Part shown: positions 9,491 to 17,051 of the stretch, piece by piece | How the letters are laid out: each line of letters starts with the position of its first letter | Numbering within the stretch: the stretch's first letter is position 1 | IMG/VR virus record: IMGVR_UViG_3300042376_000788 | Span: 1 to 25,145 of that record | DNA length: 25,145 nt | Source of the DNA: a virus | Direction: 5' to 3' (one strand) | Notes under the pieces: generated by a model | Database searches by the model: none | Seen by the model: the letters and a program-made list of their open reading frames with translations, nothing else | What the model was told of the DNA's origin: nothing | Translations under genes and position numbers: made by a program

Positions 9491-9852
9491 CGGGCAATCT
9501 CCTCGTAGACCTTGGCCTTACCTGTGGCAAATGCGATATAGGTATAGCCAAGACTTAGTTCAATTTCGTAAACATTGTCTCCCGCCGTCAAATTTGACGC
9601 CTGAGTGGCCGTCATTACTATTTCGATAGTTCCGTCCGATCCTAACGTAATACCGTTTCCTGCGGTCAATGTGAGCAGGGTGGCACTATCCTTGGCGCAC
9701 TCCCGAATAACCATATTGGCCCCGTAGCCCGAAAGATTGACTGGGACATTAGACTTCCCCTTACAAGACTTGGTCAGATAACGAAACTTCGCCGTCCATG
9801 TCTTTCCTTGGACGATTTCAATATCTCTCTCAAGTCTCCAGTAGTTGGTCAT
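9487..9852 (-). CDS. Ig-like/BppU-N-like virion module, copy 2
   Basis: The 121-residue protein is all beta. It shares a pattern with the gene at 12147-12509: an opening QGKTWT or QGATFN strand, a [14 protein letters not shown] core strand, a Leu-rich strand ([12 protein letters not shown]), then [11 protein letters not shown], and a final YEIELSL strand. The pattern resembles small phage modules related to the N-terminal domain of upper baseplate proteins. It is probably an adaptor that joins the fibre encoded next to it to the tail. Its start ATG 9852 overlaps the stop of the upstream fibre gene by 4 bases, so the genes are tightly coupled. Family assignment is by strand pattern only. Confidence 0.6.
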   Translation of the reverse strand: MTNYWRLERDIEIVQGKTWTAKFRYLTKSCKGKSNVPVNLSGYGANMVIRECAKDSATLLTLTAGNGITLGSDGTIEIVMTATQASNLTAGDNVYEIELSLGYTYIAFATGKAKVYEEIAR

Positions 9853-11825
9853 TTATAAACTGGTAGCCAGAATTGATTGGTTCCAACACGAATTTCAATG
9901 AAGTCATTGATCTGGTTGCTGGTTGCGGGGTTTGAGTTGGTGTGGTTGGTGGAGAAGTCTACAAACCCATTAACCACAAGATTGGTGGTTGCCGTCACAG
10001 TGCCAGTAGCTGTCAGAGTTCCAGATGCCGTGACATTGGAGAAGGAGACGTTGTTAGTGGCTCCGAGGTTCAGGTTGGTGCGGGTTGTTGCGGCGTTGGT
10101 AGTATTTAAAAAACTGATTATTCCAGCGTTGCTTATTCCGCTCCCCTCATAATTCCAATTATTACCACCAGCATAAAATTTAGATTCTTGAAAATTAAGA
10201 TATTTACCATATCCACTCACTCCAGTTTGATCTATAGTGATTTCTCCGCCCGCTTCCACTATATTAAAAATAGCAGTATTTGTTGTTCCCAGCCCAATCG
10301 CCGTGCGGAAATTCGTGACGTTGGTGTTGGTGAGGGCTGGGAGAGGAAGGCCGAGGTTGGTGCGGGCTCGCGCTTGCAAACTTGCCGACTCATCTCCTCC
10401 AAAAGTAAAAATAGAAGAATAATTTGTGCCATCTGCTTCAAATATAATACCACCTTCACCGTATAACGCGGTAGTAAGATCATTGTCTATAACAACAACT
10501 TGTGCAAATTCCACACTATTTGCGGAACCTAAACCCAAATTCGTTCTGCTTGCCGCTGCATTGGCTGCTGCATTGGTGCCCGAAAAGAAGATAGGCTCAA
10601 TGTAGGAGATGTTGTCGGCCAATATCCATGCTCCGCTTCGATACATCAGTAGAACCGTCTCATCAAGCTGGTTGAGGGTGATTAGGTTGGTTGCCGCACC
10701 CAACTGCCTAATTGCTGTCACTGCATTGGTTGAATTGGCAAGATGGGTAATAGTAGCTCTATCTCCTTCAAATGTGGTTGCGGAGTTCGTGGGTAATGTA
10801 ACCGTATTGGTAATTCCAGATACCGAAGGAGAAAGGCTGAATAAGAAAAGATTGCGGCTATTGGTTGCGGGATTTGTGGATGTTCCAGTAATATTGGTCT
10901 GGTATTGAACTGTTGTGGATATCGGAGCCGCTTGCCAGAAGTTAGTCGGGCTTACCACATTTCCACTTGTATTAACCAATACTGGATTGGTATTAGATCC
11001 AAAAAGTGCCGCTTGGAATGTTGCTGAATTGGTGCTGGTTAGCCCGCTCCAAGGAAGGCCGAGGTTGGTGCGGGTGACCGCCAAGTTGGTGAGGGTTTCT
11101 GTAAAATAAATTGCTCCTTCAACTGTCAAATTATCAGCACCAACATCTGCGCCAACAAGCTGATTGAACACTACGTCATTTGTCACCCCCAATCCAATCG
11201 CCGTTCTAAAATTAGTGACGTTAGTATTAGTGAGCCATGTGGCTCCAAGTCCAATGGCATTACGGAAGTTTGTGGCGTTGGTGTTGGTTAGCCAAGTCGC
11301 ACCGAGGCCAAGGTTGGTGCGGCTGGTGGCGGCGGAAATTCCAGTAAATTCAATTCCTTCAGAAGTAACAGTGGTGCCGTTTGAGCCAGCGGCAACTTCC
11401 AAACTGCCAGCAAACAAGTCTGCAAGAATCGTGAGGCCGTCAAAAACAGGCTGGGCATTGGTTCCCAACCCAATCGCACTTCGGAAATTTGTGGCATCTG
11501 TATTGGTAAGTGCAGGCCAGCCCAATCCAAGATTGGTTCTTGCTGTTGCGGTGTTGGTGGCTCCTGTGCCGCCATTAGTGAGGGCAATTATAAAAGATCC
11601 AGTAGAAAGATTGGAAAGCGCAGTTGAAGCTGGTTGAAATGCGGTTGCTGCGTTGGTGGCGGCGGTTCCTAATCCTAATCCAGCGCGAGCATTGGAGGCA
11701 TCGGCGCTCCAAAAATTGGTTGGCTGAACAACAGTATTGTTGGTTCCAACAAGAACATTGCGAGTTTGCCCGAAGCCCGAAACAACCAAGGCTCCTCCGA
11801 TAATAAGTGAGAGGATATATTTCAT
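9849..11825 (-). CDS. Repeat-rich fibre-like protein with an N-terminal signal peptide
   Basis: The 658-residue protein starts with a lysine, a hydrophobic core and a small-residue end (MKYILSLIIGGALVVSGFGQ), a good Sec signal peptide and unusual for a virion protein. The rest is Asn/Thr/Gly/Ala-rich. It carries repeated units of RTNLGLG and TNFRTAIGLG type, often joined as LTNTNxTNFR, at least eleven clear copies. Between them are variable spacers, some encoded by AT-rich patches (about 10140-10260 and 10380-10540). The C-terminus (residues about 600-658) is a short domain ending in FWLPVYK. The layout resembles phage fibre shafts, and the neighbours are fibre and Ig-like genes. It could instead be an exported surface protein encoded by the phage. 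ATG 11825 is the only credible start. Confidence 0.65.
   Translation of the reverse strand: MKYILSLIIGGALVVSGFGQTRNVLVGTNNTVVQPTNFWSADASNARAGLGLGTAATNAATAFQPASTALSNLSTGSFIIALTNGGTGATNTATARTNLGLGWPALTNTDATNFRSAIGLGTNAQPVFDGLTILADLFAGSLEVAAGSNGTTVTSEGIEFTGISAATSRTNLGLGATWLTNTNATNFRNAIGLGATWLTNTNVTNFRTAIGLGVTNDVVFNQLVGADVGADNLTVEGAIYFTETLTNLAVTRTNLGLPWSGLTSTNSATFQAALFGSNTNPVLVNTSGNVVSPTNFWQAAPISTTVQYQTNITGTSTNPATNSRNLFLFSLSPSVSGITNTVTLPTNSATTFEGDRATITHLANSTNAVTAIRQLGAATNLITLNQLDETVLLMYRSGAWILADNISYIEPIFFSGTNAAANAAASRTNLGLGSANSVEFAQVVVIDNDLTTALYGEGGIIFEADGTNYSSIFTFGGDESASLQARARTNLGLPLPALTNTNVTNFRTAIGLGTTNTAIFNIVEAGGEITIDQTGVSGYGKYLNFQESKFYAGGNNWNYEGSGISNAGIISFLNTTNAATTRTNLNLGATNNVSFSNVTASGTLTATGTVTATTNLVVNGFVDFSTNHTNSNPATSNQINDFIEIRVGTNQFWLPVYK
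10060..11690 (-). repeat. Degenerate protein-coding repeats (TNLGLG / TNFRxAIGLG units)
   Basis: Within the fibre-like gene the units ARAGLGLG, ARTNLGLG, FRSAIGLG, SRTNLGLG, FRNAIGLG, FRTAIGLG, TRTNLGLP, SRTNLGLG, ARTNLGLP, FRTAIGLG and TRTNLNLG recur. At DNA level the shared core is close to CCGAGGTTGGTGCGG on the plus strand (for example near 10350, 11050 and 11300). Spacing between units varies from about 20 to over 100 residues. Such repeats can recombine and change fibre length. Confidence 0.75.
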
Positions 11826-11826
11826 T

Positions 11827-12150
11827 TTACATTAGTCGCTTCCAGACCCTTTTAGTTCCTGTTTGGCTATCATAGTCGATGGGTCGGACTACAAAAGGAA
11901 GATTTTGGGCATCGGTGCCATTGGTTAGTTGATAGATGGCGGGGATTCCATCAATGATCAGAAAGATGACAATACCAACCGCATATGTTCCGCTCACGGT
12001 ATTTAGACCATCTAGATTGGTTGATCCACCTCCATCTAATCCTGTGATGGATGGTTCAACACGAAGGATATTGACACTTGGTGTGGAGATCGGGGTTGAG
12101 GATACACCGATAACACTTGAAGAAGGAATGGGGATACAGATCTTACTCAT
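11827..12150 (-). CDS. Small beta-rich structural protein of unknown function
   Basis: The 107-residue protein begins with a Ser/Pro/Ile-rich stretch (CIPIPSSSVIGVSSTPI), then a Gly/Ser linker (GLDGGGSTNLDGL). A compact C-terminal part follows with VSGTYAVGIVIFLIIDG, TNGTDAQ, PFVVRPIDYDS and TKRVWKRLM. The C-terminal pattern (polar turn, then P-x-V-x-R-P-x-D-Y, then VW) is reminiscent of short modules found in phage fibre and neck proteins. I cannot name a family. ATG 12150 overlaps the stop of the Ig-like gene by 4 bases, and the stop lies 1 base before the repeat-rich fibre gene. Confidence 0.55.
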   Translation of the reverse strand: MSKICIPIPSSSVIGVSSTPISTPSVNILRVEPSITGLDGGGSTNLDGLNTVSGTYAVGIVIFLIIDGIPAIYQLTNGTDAQNLPFVVRPIDYDSQTGTKRVWKRLM

Positions 12151-12509
12151 CGGGTAACCTCTGGTGAAATAATAACATTGCCTTGCAGAATTCGGGTTGT
12201 GACGGCCCCGTTGTAAAGCTCAAGGTCATATACGGCTTTATCACAGACCGAGAGCGATGCCGTGTCAGACGCCGAAATAAAAAGCCTAATAGATCCTGTA
12301 GCTTCATTCAAGACAATTCTACCATTGGTTGTGGACAATTCAAGAATTAGTGCTTTGGATTCGGGCTTTGACCGAATGTGCATCTTGGCCGTATAGCCCG
12401 CAAGATTAACGGGAGCCGATGGTTCGCCCGTCTCATAAAACAAAGTTTGATTGAAGGTTGCCCCCTGAAATATGCAGATATCAGCTTCGGCAATCGGTAG
12501 TTGAGCCAT
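12147..12509 (-). CDS. Ig-like/BppU-N-like virion module, copy 1
   Basis: The 120-residue protein shares its strand pattern with the gene at 9487-9852: FQGATFNQTLFY, VNLAGYTAKMHIRS, LILELSTTNGRIVL, TGSIRLFISASDT, YDLELY and a final RILQGNVIISPEVTR. The last segment is typical of small phage proteins that precede fibre genes. A TTG nine bases upstream (12518) is in frame, but the ATG at 12509 is preferred. The gene lies 16 bases after the terminase stop, and its own stop overlaps the next start. It is probably an adaptor or decoration-type domain of the tail; this is inferred from fold pattern and position. Confidence 0.62.
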   Translation of the reverse strand: MAQLPIAEADICIFQGATFNQTLFYETGEPSAPVNLAGYTAKMHIRSKPESKALILELSTTNGRIVLNEATGSIRLFISASDTASLSVCDKAVYDLELYNGAVTTRILQGNVIISPEVTR

Positions 12510-12525
12510 AAATGGCAAATAGAAT

Positions 12526-14367
12526 CTACCAATTCTTCCTTATAGTCAAGGCTTGTTTAAGCTTCTTGAACGTTTCTTTGTTGAGCCGTTTCTTCTCTTC
12601 TATTGCTTCTGATCCCGCCATAGCTCCAAATACTTTGCGGGCCACAAATAATCCTACAGCAAACGAGTCAAATAAGTCGGGAGACTTTCCTATCCGCTTT
12701 TTCATGTCGGTTTTGGACTCAATGATAATCTTTCGGGTTCGGCGCACATATTTTCTTTGGGTCATTTCCCACGCCAAATCTGGAGTGATTCCCTTGAGTT
12801 GTTCACATTCTAGAAAGTAGCGGGCGGCGAAACAGAGTTCGCTGGCCATGTTGTGGAACAATTCTTTACCGACTTGCGGTTTTCCAGTGACTTCGTTCCT
12901 CATGGCGTATTGGGCGCTCACAGGTAAATCTGACGCCGCTCCAGCAAAACTAACTGCATGCCAACCCTTTAGGAGTTCTCTTTCTCCAATTGACCAGAAA
13001 ATACCGCCCGCCGAAGCATCTACCCCCATCCATTGATTTGGAATTCCTAACTTAAGAGAGAGATCGTGGATTTGTTGGATCATCTCGTATTGGAAATCTT
13101 CTTGAGATCCCGCCCTTCGGTTGAGAACATACTGTTTTTCCACAGCTATCGCCCACTTGCCACTAATTAGCCTACCATACTTGAGGTGGGTAAACACAAA
13201 CCTATCACCGCCTTCGGTGTAGCTTGGGTCAATACCAGCAATATCTTTCGGGGTTCCATCCCAGATCGGCTTGTCCAGCGCCCCATGGCGAGCTAAAAGG
13301 ATATCAGAAACAATCGTGGAGTCATCGGCATCGGCTGGGGGCCAGAATCCTCTAAACTTTCTCCAATACTGCGGATTGAGTTCTCCGAGTTCCTTTTTGG
13401 CAAGAGCCACATCATTAGGCTTTGGTAGAAATGGATAGCGCAATCCCTTACCAGCGTCGAAGGACTGTTGGTTCGGGTTGTCGTTTTCTGAATCAAACCT
13501 GATGCACACCCCCTCGATACCAGCCACCCGTATCTTCCAGTTCGGGGTTTGCTCGTCCACGCTCATCCATCCCTTGATGGGTTCGCAGAACTTCCCGTGG
13601 GGGTCAAAAATGGAGGACGGGTTACCAGCGCCTACGATGTAGAGTTCTTGTGCGCCCTTGAACCCCCAGACCGCCTCATTGATTACCGAAGCCGAGCAGT
13701 CTTGTAACTCGTCAATAATCAACACGATACGACGATTTTTCTTACCCTGAAGTCGCTTCTGGGCATCGTCTTTGTATTCGTCACCAGCCGCCAAAAGCAT
13801 GATGGAGGATGCGTCACTCACACCCGTTTCGGGATCAATAATAGCACCCTCCTCATCCGAAAGCTTGATGATGTCCATGGACTCAATGAGTCTTCCAGAG
13901 GCTAATCCCATGTTTCGGGCTTCGCGGTACATCTTGACCAATGCCGCCCAGATACGCTGCTTTGCGTCAATTTTGGACGTAGAGACCACAATGGTCATTG
14001 TATTGATGGGGTCGCAGAACCAGTTAACCAGCGCAAACGCCGCCATTCCATAGGATTTACCAGAGTCGGTACCGCCAGCCAGACCTGTCACACTTCGGAC
14101 AAATCGGTTTCCTGTGGCCTCATCCACCTCATAGACTTGGTTGCAGAATGCCTGTGCGCTTAGTTCTGCCCACCTGTGCCATTGGAAGGTTGGCCAGATT
14201 GCCGAGACAACATTGCGATAGTGGCGAGCCTTGCCGAGCCCTCCTTCTTCGGGGGTAAGCCCCTGCAAGAAGGCGTCCATCTCAATGCGGATTGGCGTAA
14301 TTGCCTGTCCGTCTTTGGGTAACCACAATCTCCCGTATTTCTCTATCCCTTGATCAACTGTTGCCAT
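12526..14367 (-). CDS. terL: Terminase large subunit (packaging ATPase and nuclease)
   Basis: The 613-residue protein has the full two-domain plan of large terminases. The ATPase has Walker A GGTDSGKS (residues 98-105, Lys104), Walker B IVLIIDE (214-220, Asp219 and Glu220) and the coupling motif GAGNPSS (246-252). The RNase H-like nuclease has AGIDPSYTEGGD with Asp380, MGVDAS with Asp450 and KSPDLFDSF with Asp564, the three expected metal-binding acids. The enzyme pumps DNA into the procapsid through the portal and cuts the concatemer. The start is ATG 14367 in a short AT-rich divergent gap, with no Shine-Dalgarno site. Normally the small subunit lies upstream on the same strand; here the candidate small subunit is divergent on the other strand. 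Confidence 0.95.
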   Translation of the reverse strand: MATVDQGIEKYGRLWLPKDGQAITPIRIEMDAFLQGLTPEEGGLGKARHYRNVVSAIWPTFQWHRWAELSAQAFCNQVYEVDEATGNRFVRSVTGLAGGTDSGKSYGMAAFALVNWFCDPINTMTIVVSTSKIDAKQRIWAALVKMYREARNMGLASGRLIESMDIIKLSDEEGAIIDPETGVSDASSIMLLAAGDEYKDDAQKRLQGKKNRRIVLIIDELQDCSASVINEAVWGFKGAQELYIVGAGNPSSIFDPHGKFCEPIKGWMSVDEQTPNWKIRVAGIEGVCIRFDSENDNPNQQSFDAGKGLRYPFLPKPNDVALAKKELGELNPQYWRKFRGFWPPADADDSTIVSDILLARHGALDKPIWDGTPKDIAGIDPSYTEGGDRFVFTHLKYGRLISGKWAIAVEKQYVLNRRAGSQEDFQYEMIQQIHDLSLKLGIPNQWMGVDASAGGIFWSIGERELLKGWHAVSFAGAASDLPVSAQYAMRNEVTGKPQVGKELFHNMASELCFAARYFLECEQLKGITPDLAWEMTQRKYVRRTRKIIIESKTDMKKRIGKSPDLFDSFAVGLFVARKVFGAMAGSEAIEEKKRLNKETFKKLKQALTIRKNW

Positions 14368-14395
14368 TTATGAAATTTATACTAAACTAATCCGA

Positions 14396-15166
14396 ATGGA
14401 GAAAAAGCGCAAGAGCGGAGAGCGGGATTGGGATACGCCAGAAAACCGCATCAAAAAACAGAATGCATTTAGACTCTACGCCGCTGGAAGAGGATTGCCA
14501 GAGGTAATGAAAGCTTTGGAAACAAAGCATAAACCAACTCTGGAAAAGCTAATCTATAGCGAGAAGTGGGACGAGTATGTCAAGGTATGGCAGGAAAATC
14601 CCGAAGCAGAAAACCTCTACCCTTGGGATAAAGAACGTCCCGTGGCCTTGGTTACACCCCCTTCCAGAATGGAGGAGATGGACAAGAAGCGCAGAATGGA
14701 ATGTATCAAGGGATTCTCTATGTATTGTTCGGGGCGGAGCCTGCGGGATATTGCCGAAGAATTAAAGGTAAGCGAGTCTACTGTTTGCTTGTGGCGGGAT
14801 ACCCAACGCTGGATTCAGTGTAGGGAGCGTTTGGTAAACGAACAATCTCCCGCTCCTTGGGAAGATGATGGGGTTCCTTCCGTGATGTCGGAAATTACGG
14901 CTTCATTGGAGACTATGAAAAAATCGATCAAGTTTTTAACTGGCAAGGTTCTGGTGAAAGCCGCTGATGCCGCACAAGACCTAGACGGCATGGAAGCCCT
15001 TGGCATGATGAGAAACATCAAGCAGTTGGCAGAAGCCGCATCTATCAACTTCTCCGAGGGCAATAATCAGCAAAATGCAATTCAGATCAATATTGCCACC
15101 AAGCTGGAGTCCATGAAGATTCCAGAAAACAACACTTATGAAGCGGAGCTAATTATCAATGAGTGA
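14396..15166 (+). CDS. Candidate terminase small subunit (tandem HTH DNA-binding protein)
   Basis: The 256-residue protein has two related helix-turn-helix segments. The first has AFRLYAAGRGLPEVMKAL (24-41) and a Trp at 58. The second has GFSMYCSGRSLRDIAEELK (106-124), then SESTVCLWRDTQRW with Trp139. A Glu-rich linker separates them. The region after residue 165 is helical (TASLETMKKSIKFL, then DGMEALGMMRNIKQLAEAA), as in the oligomerisation domain of small terminases. It would recognise the packaging site and load DNA onto TerL. It diverges from terL with a 28-base gap, which is unusual. TATACT at 14378-14383 is a possible -10, but no -35 stands at the right distance. An alternative is a phage regulator with the same fold. 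Confidence 0.62.
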   Translation: MEKKRKSGERDWDTPENRIKKQNAFRLYAAGRGLPEVMKALETKHKPTLEKLIYSEKWDEYVKVWQENPEAENLYPWDKERPVALVTPPSRMEEMDKKRRMECIKGFSMYCSGRSLRDIAEELKVSESTVCLWRDTQRWIQCRERLVNEQSPAPWEDDGVPSVMSEITASLETMKKSIKFLTGKVLVKAADAAQDLDGMEALGMMRNIKQLAEAASINFSEGNNQQNAIQINIATKLESMKIPENNTYEAELIINE

Positions 15167-15761
15167 CGTACCTAAATTTTGCTATGAGAGAAAAACAGAT
15201 GTTCCACCACAGGGATGGTGGGTAAAGTGTCCAATTATTGACGAGAAAGTCCAAGGCGGGGATTATTGGGATATGGTAAAAAACTGCGAGAAGCTTTTGC
15301 TCTCCAGAGGAATAACACCTCCAGTTGATCTTGTGTCACGAATAGACAACAACCTTTGTGACAGGCTTGCTGGGAATACCAACTGCGTTCCGTGTTCAAC
15401 AGCCAAGCAAACACTTGGATTCGGAGAAATTGTGCGGTGGGTAAAGGCAATGTACCACTTCGCCAAAGACAACAAATTTCAACTGGTTGATCAGGAAGAA
15501 GCGGAACGAAGGGCCAAAATATGTGCATCTTGTCCGCAACAGATCCCCACTTCTGGATGTTGGGGCTGTAAGGGAATTGCTGGAATGTTGCCCCATATTG
15601 CGGGAGCAAAGACAACATCTTATGACCAGCAACTTAAAGCCTGCGGGGTTTGCGGCTGCTACAATGCCGTCTCAGTCCATCTTCCAATTGATGCACAGGG
15701 TGGAGAAGGATTGAACTTCCCGTCCCATTGCTGGAAGGCTACGCCACCTCAAATCGGGTAA
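15159..15761 (+). CDS. Cysteine-rich, probably metal-binding protein of unknown function
   Basis: The 200-residue protein has 14 cysteines. They group as CVPC (residue about 76), CASC and CWGC in the middle, and CGVCGC near the C-terminus, with a further C near HCWKATPP. The clusters in ICASCPQQIPTSGCWGCKG and the later ACGVCGC look like zinc or Fe-S ligands. I recall similar Cys-rich proteins in phages without a proven function. The start ATG 15159 overlaps the HTH gene by 8 bases, so the two form a rightward pair. The last 23 bases overlap the end of the convergent helicase gene. Confidence 0.6.
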   Translation: MSDVPKFCYERKTDVPPQGWWVKCPIIDEKVQGGDYWDMVKNCEKLLLSRGITPPVDLVSRIDNNLCDRLAGNTNCVPCSTAKQTLGFGEIVRWVKAMYHFAKDNKFQLVDQEEAERRAKICASCPQQIPTSGCWGCKGIAGMLPHIAGAKTTSYDQQLKACGVCGCYNAVSVHLPIDAQGGEGLNFPSHCWKATPPQIG

Positions 15762-17043
15762 TTGCCTTGTTAAAGCTCATGTTGGCCACGCCTGTGGGGC
15801 CGTCACGATGCTTGCCGACAATAAACTCCATGGTGGGATTCTGTTCATGGTCTTGGGCGTCTTCGCTGTGAAGCATGATGACAATATCCGAGTCCTGTTC
15901 AATGGCTCCAGATCCCTTGAGGTCTGAAAGGCTTGGGCGTCCGCCGCGCTTGTCTGGGTCGCGGTTGAGTTGAGCCAACACCAAAACAGGAACCTTGAGA
16001 GTCTTGGCCAGATCCTTGATGCCGCCGCTAATCTCTTCCACTTCGCACACACGATTGTCTTTTCCGCGCTTGCTATCACCCTTAACCAACTGGAGGTAGT
16101 CAATGATGATTAGGTCTAGCGGAGTACGTTGATGGGCGCGGCGAGCTACCGCTTTTAGATAGCCGATAGATTTGGCCGAGCTATCGTCGCAGATGATTTC
16201 GGATGCTTGGATTTCCTGCACGGCCCGTCCGAGAGATTGTTTCTGATGCGGGGTCACCCGACCAGATAGAATGTCAGCAGCACCCACACGCGCCCGCGAG
16301 CGGATCATGCGCTCCATGAGAGCAACGCTTGTCATCTCCAGAGAGAAGATCAAGACCCGCTTCTTTTGGTTAAGTGCCACGTTTTCGGCAATCTGAAGGG
16401 CACTGGCCGTCTTGCCAACCGCTGGTCTTGCGGCCAAGACAACCATGTCCCCGCCGCGCAAGCCAAACATTAGAAGGTCATCCAATGGAGTGATGCCAGT
16501 GCGAATGCCGATGCAGGGTTTTCCAGCAATCGTAGATTCGATATTCTGGGCAGCGCGGTCTAGGGCATTGTTGATCGATAGCTTACTACCATCATCCATC
16601 TCGTAGTCAGCCCGCATGACGGTAGTTTCTGACCAGTTCTTGAGTTCTTCGATCTTTAGCTCGCGATCTCTGGCTTTGTGAACCATGTCGTTGGCCAAGT
16701 ATTCCAGCGACCTTCTGTAGCGGGCTTCTTCCAGCTTGGGGTAGTAGCGTTTCCAGTTGTTGTGGGCCACACACGAAGTAGCAACTTCTGTGATCTTCTG
16801 CTCACCTCCAACGATATCGTATTCGTTGGCAGCTTCGATCTCCCCCTTGACATTGATAATATCTGCCTGCATCCCCTTGGCGATACAGCGCATGACCGCC
16901 CGAAAGATGATCTTGTTTTCCTGAAGGTAGAAGTGATCTTCCTTTATGGATAAAAGGATCTCACGCTGATCCTCTGACGGGGCATGACAGAGGCAGGAAA
17001 GGATGGCGGTTTCGGCGGATGGTTCAAAGATGACTTCTTGCAT
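15739..17043 (-). CDS. Replicative DNA helicase, DnaB family
   Basis: The 434-residue protein is close to the normal DnaB length. Residues about 5-110 form the helical N-terminal domain (AETAILSCLCHAPSEDQREI). The RecA-like C-terminal domain starts near TGITPLDDLLMFGLRGGDM. It has Walker A AARPAVGKT (204-212, Lys211), the catalytic Glu in FSLEMTS (Glu236), Walker B LIIIDYLQL (Asp315), LVLAQLNR with Gln358 and SLSDLKGSGAIEQDSD (371-386), followed by KHRDGPTG with the Arg finger region. It forms a hexamer that unwinds DNA at the phage fork. It may also load phage or host primase; no separate primase or polymerase is visible here. The gene overlaps the convergent Cys-rich gene at its 3' end. Confidence 0.95.
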   Translation of the reverse strand: MQEVIFEPSAETAILSCLCHAPSEDQREILLSIKEDHFYLQENKIIFRAVMRCIAKGMQADIINVKGEIEAANEYDIVGGEQKITEVATSCVAHNNWKRYYPKLEEARYRRSLEYLANDMVHKARDRELKIEELKNWSETTVMRADYEMDDGSKLSINNALDRAAQNIESTIAGKPCIGIRTGITPLDDLLMFGLRGGDMVVLAARPAVGKTASALQIAENVALNQKKRVLIFSLEMTSVALMERMIRSRARVGAADILSGRVTPHQKQSLGRAVQEIQASEIICDDSSAKSIGYLKAVARRAHQRTPLDLIIIDYLQLVKGDSKRGKDNRVCEVEEISGGIKDLAKTLKVPVLVLAQLNRDPDKRGGRPSLSDLKGSGAIEQDSDIVIMLHSEDAQDHEQNPTMEFIVGKHRDGPTGVANMSFNKAITRFEVA

Positions 17044-17051
17044 AGGAAGTG

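Noticed and set aside
14350-14396. Divergent promoters in the terL/HTH gap
   Set aside because: TATACT-type -10 boxes exist but no -35 at 16-18 bases on either strand.
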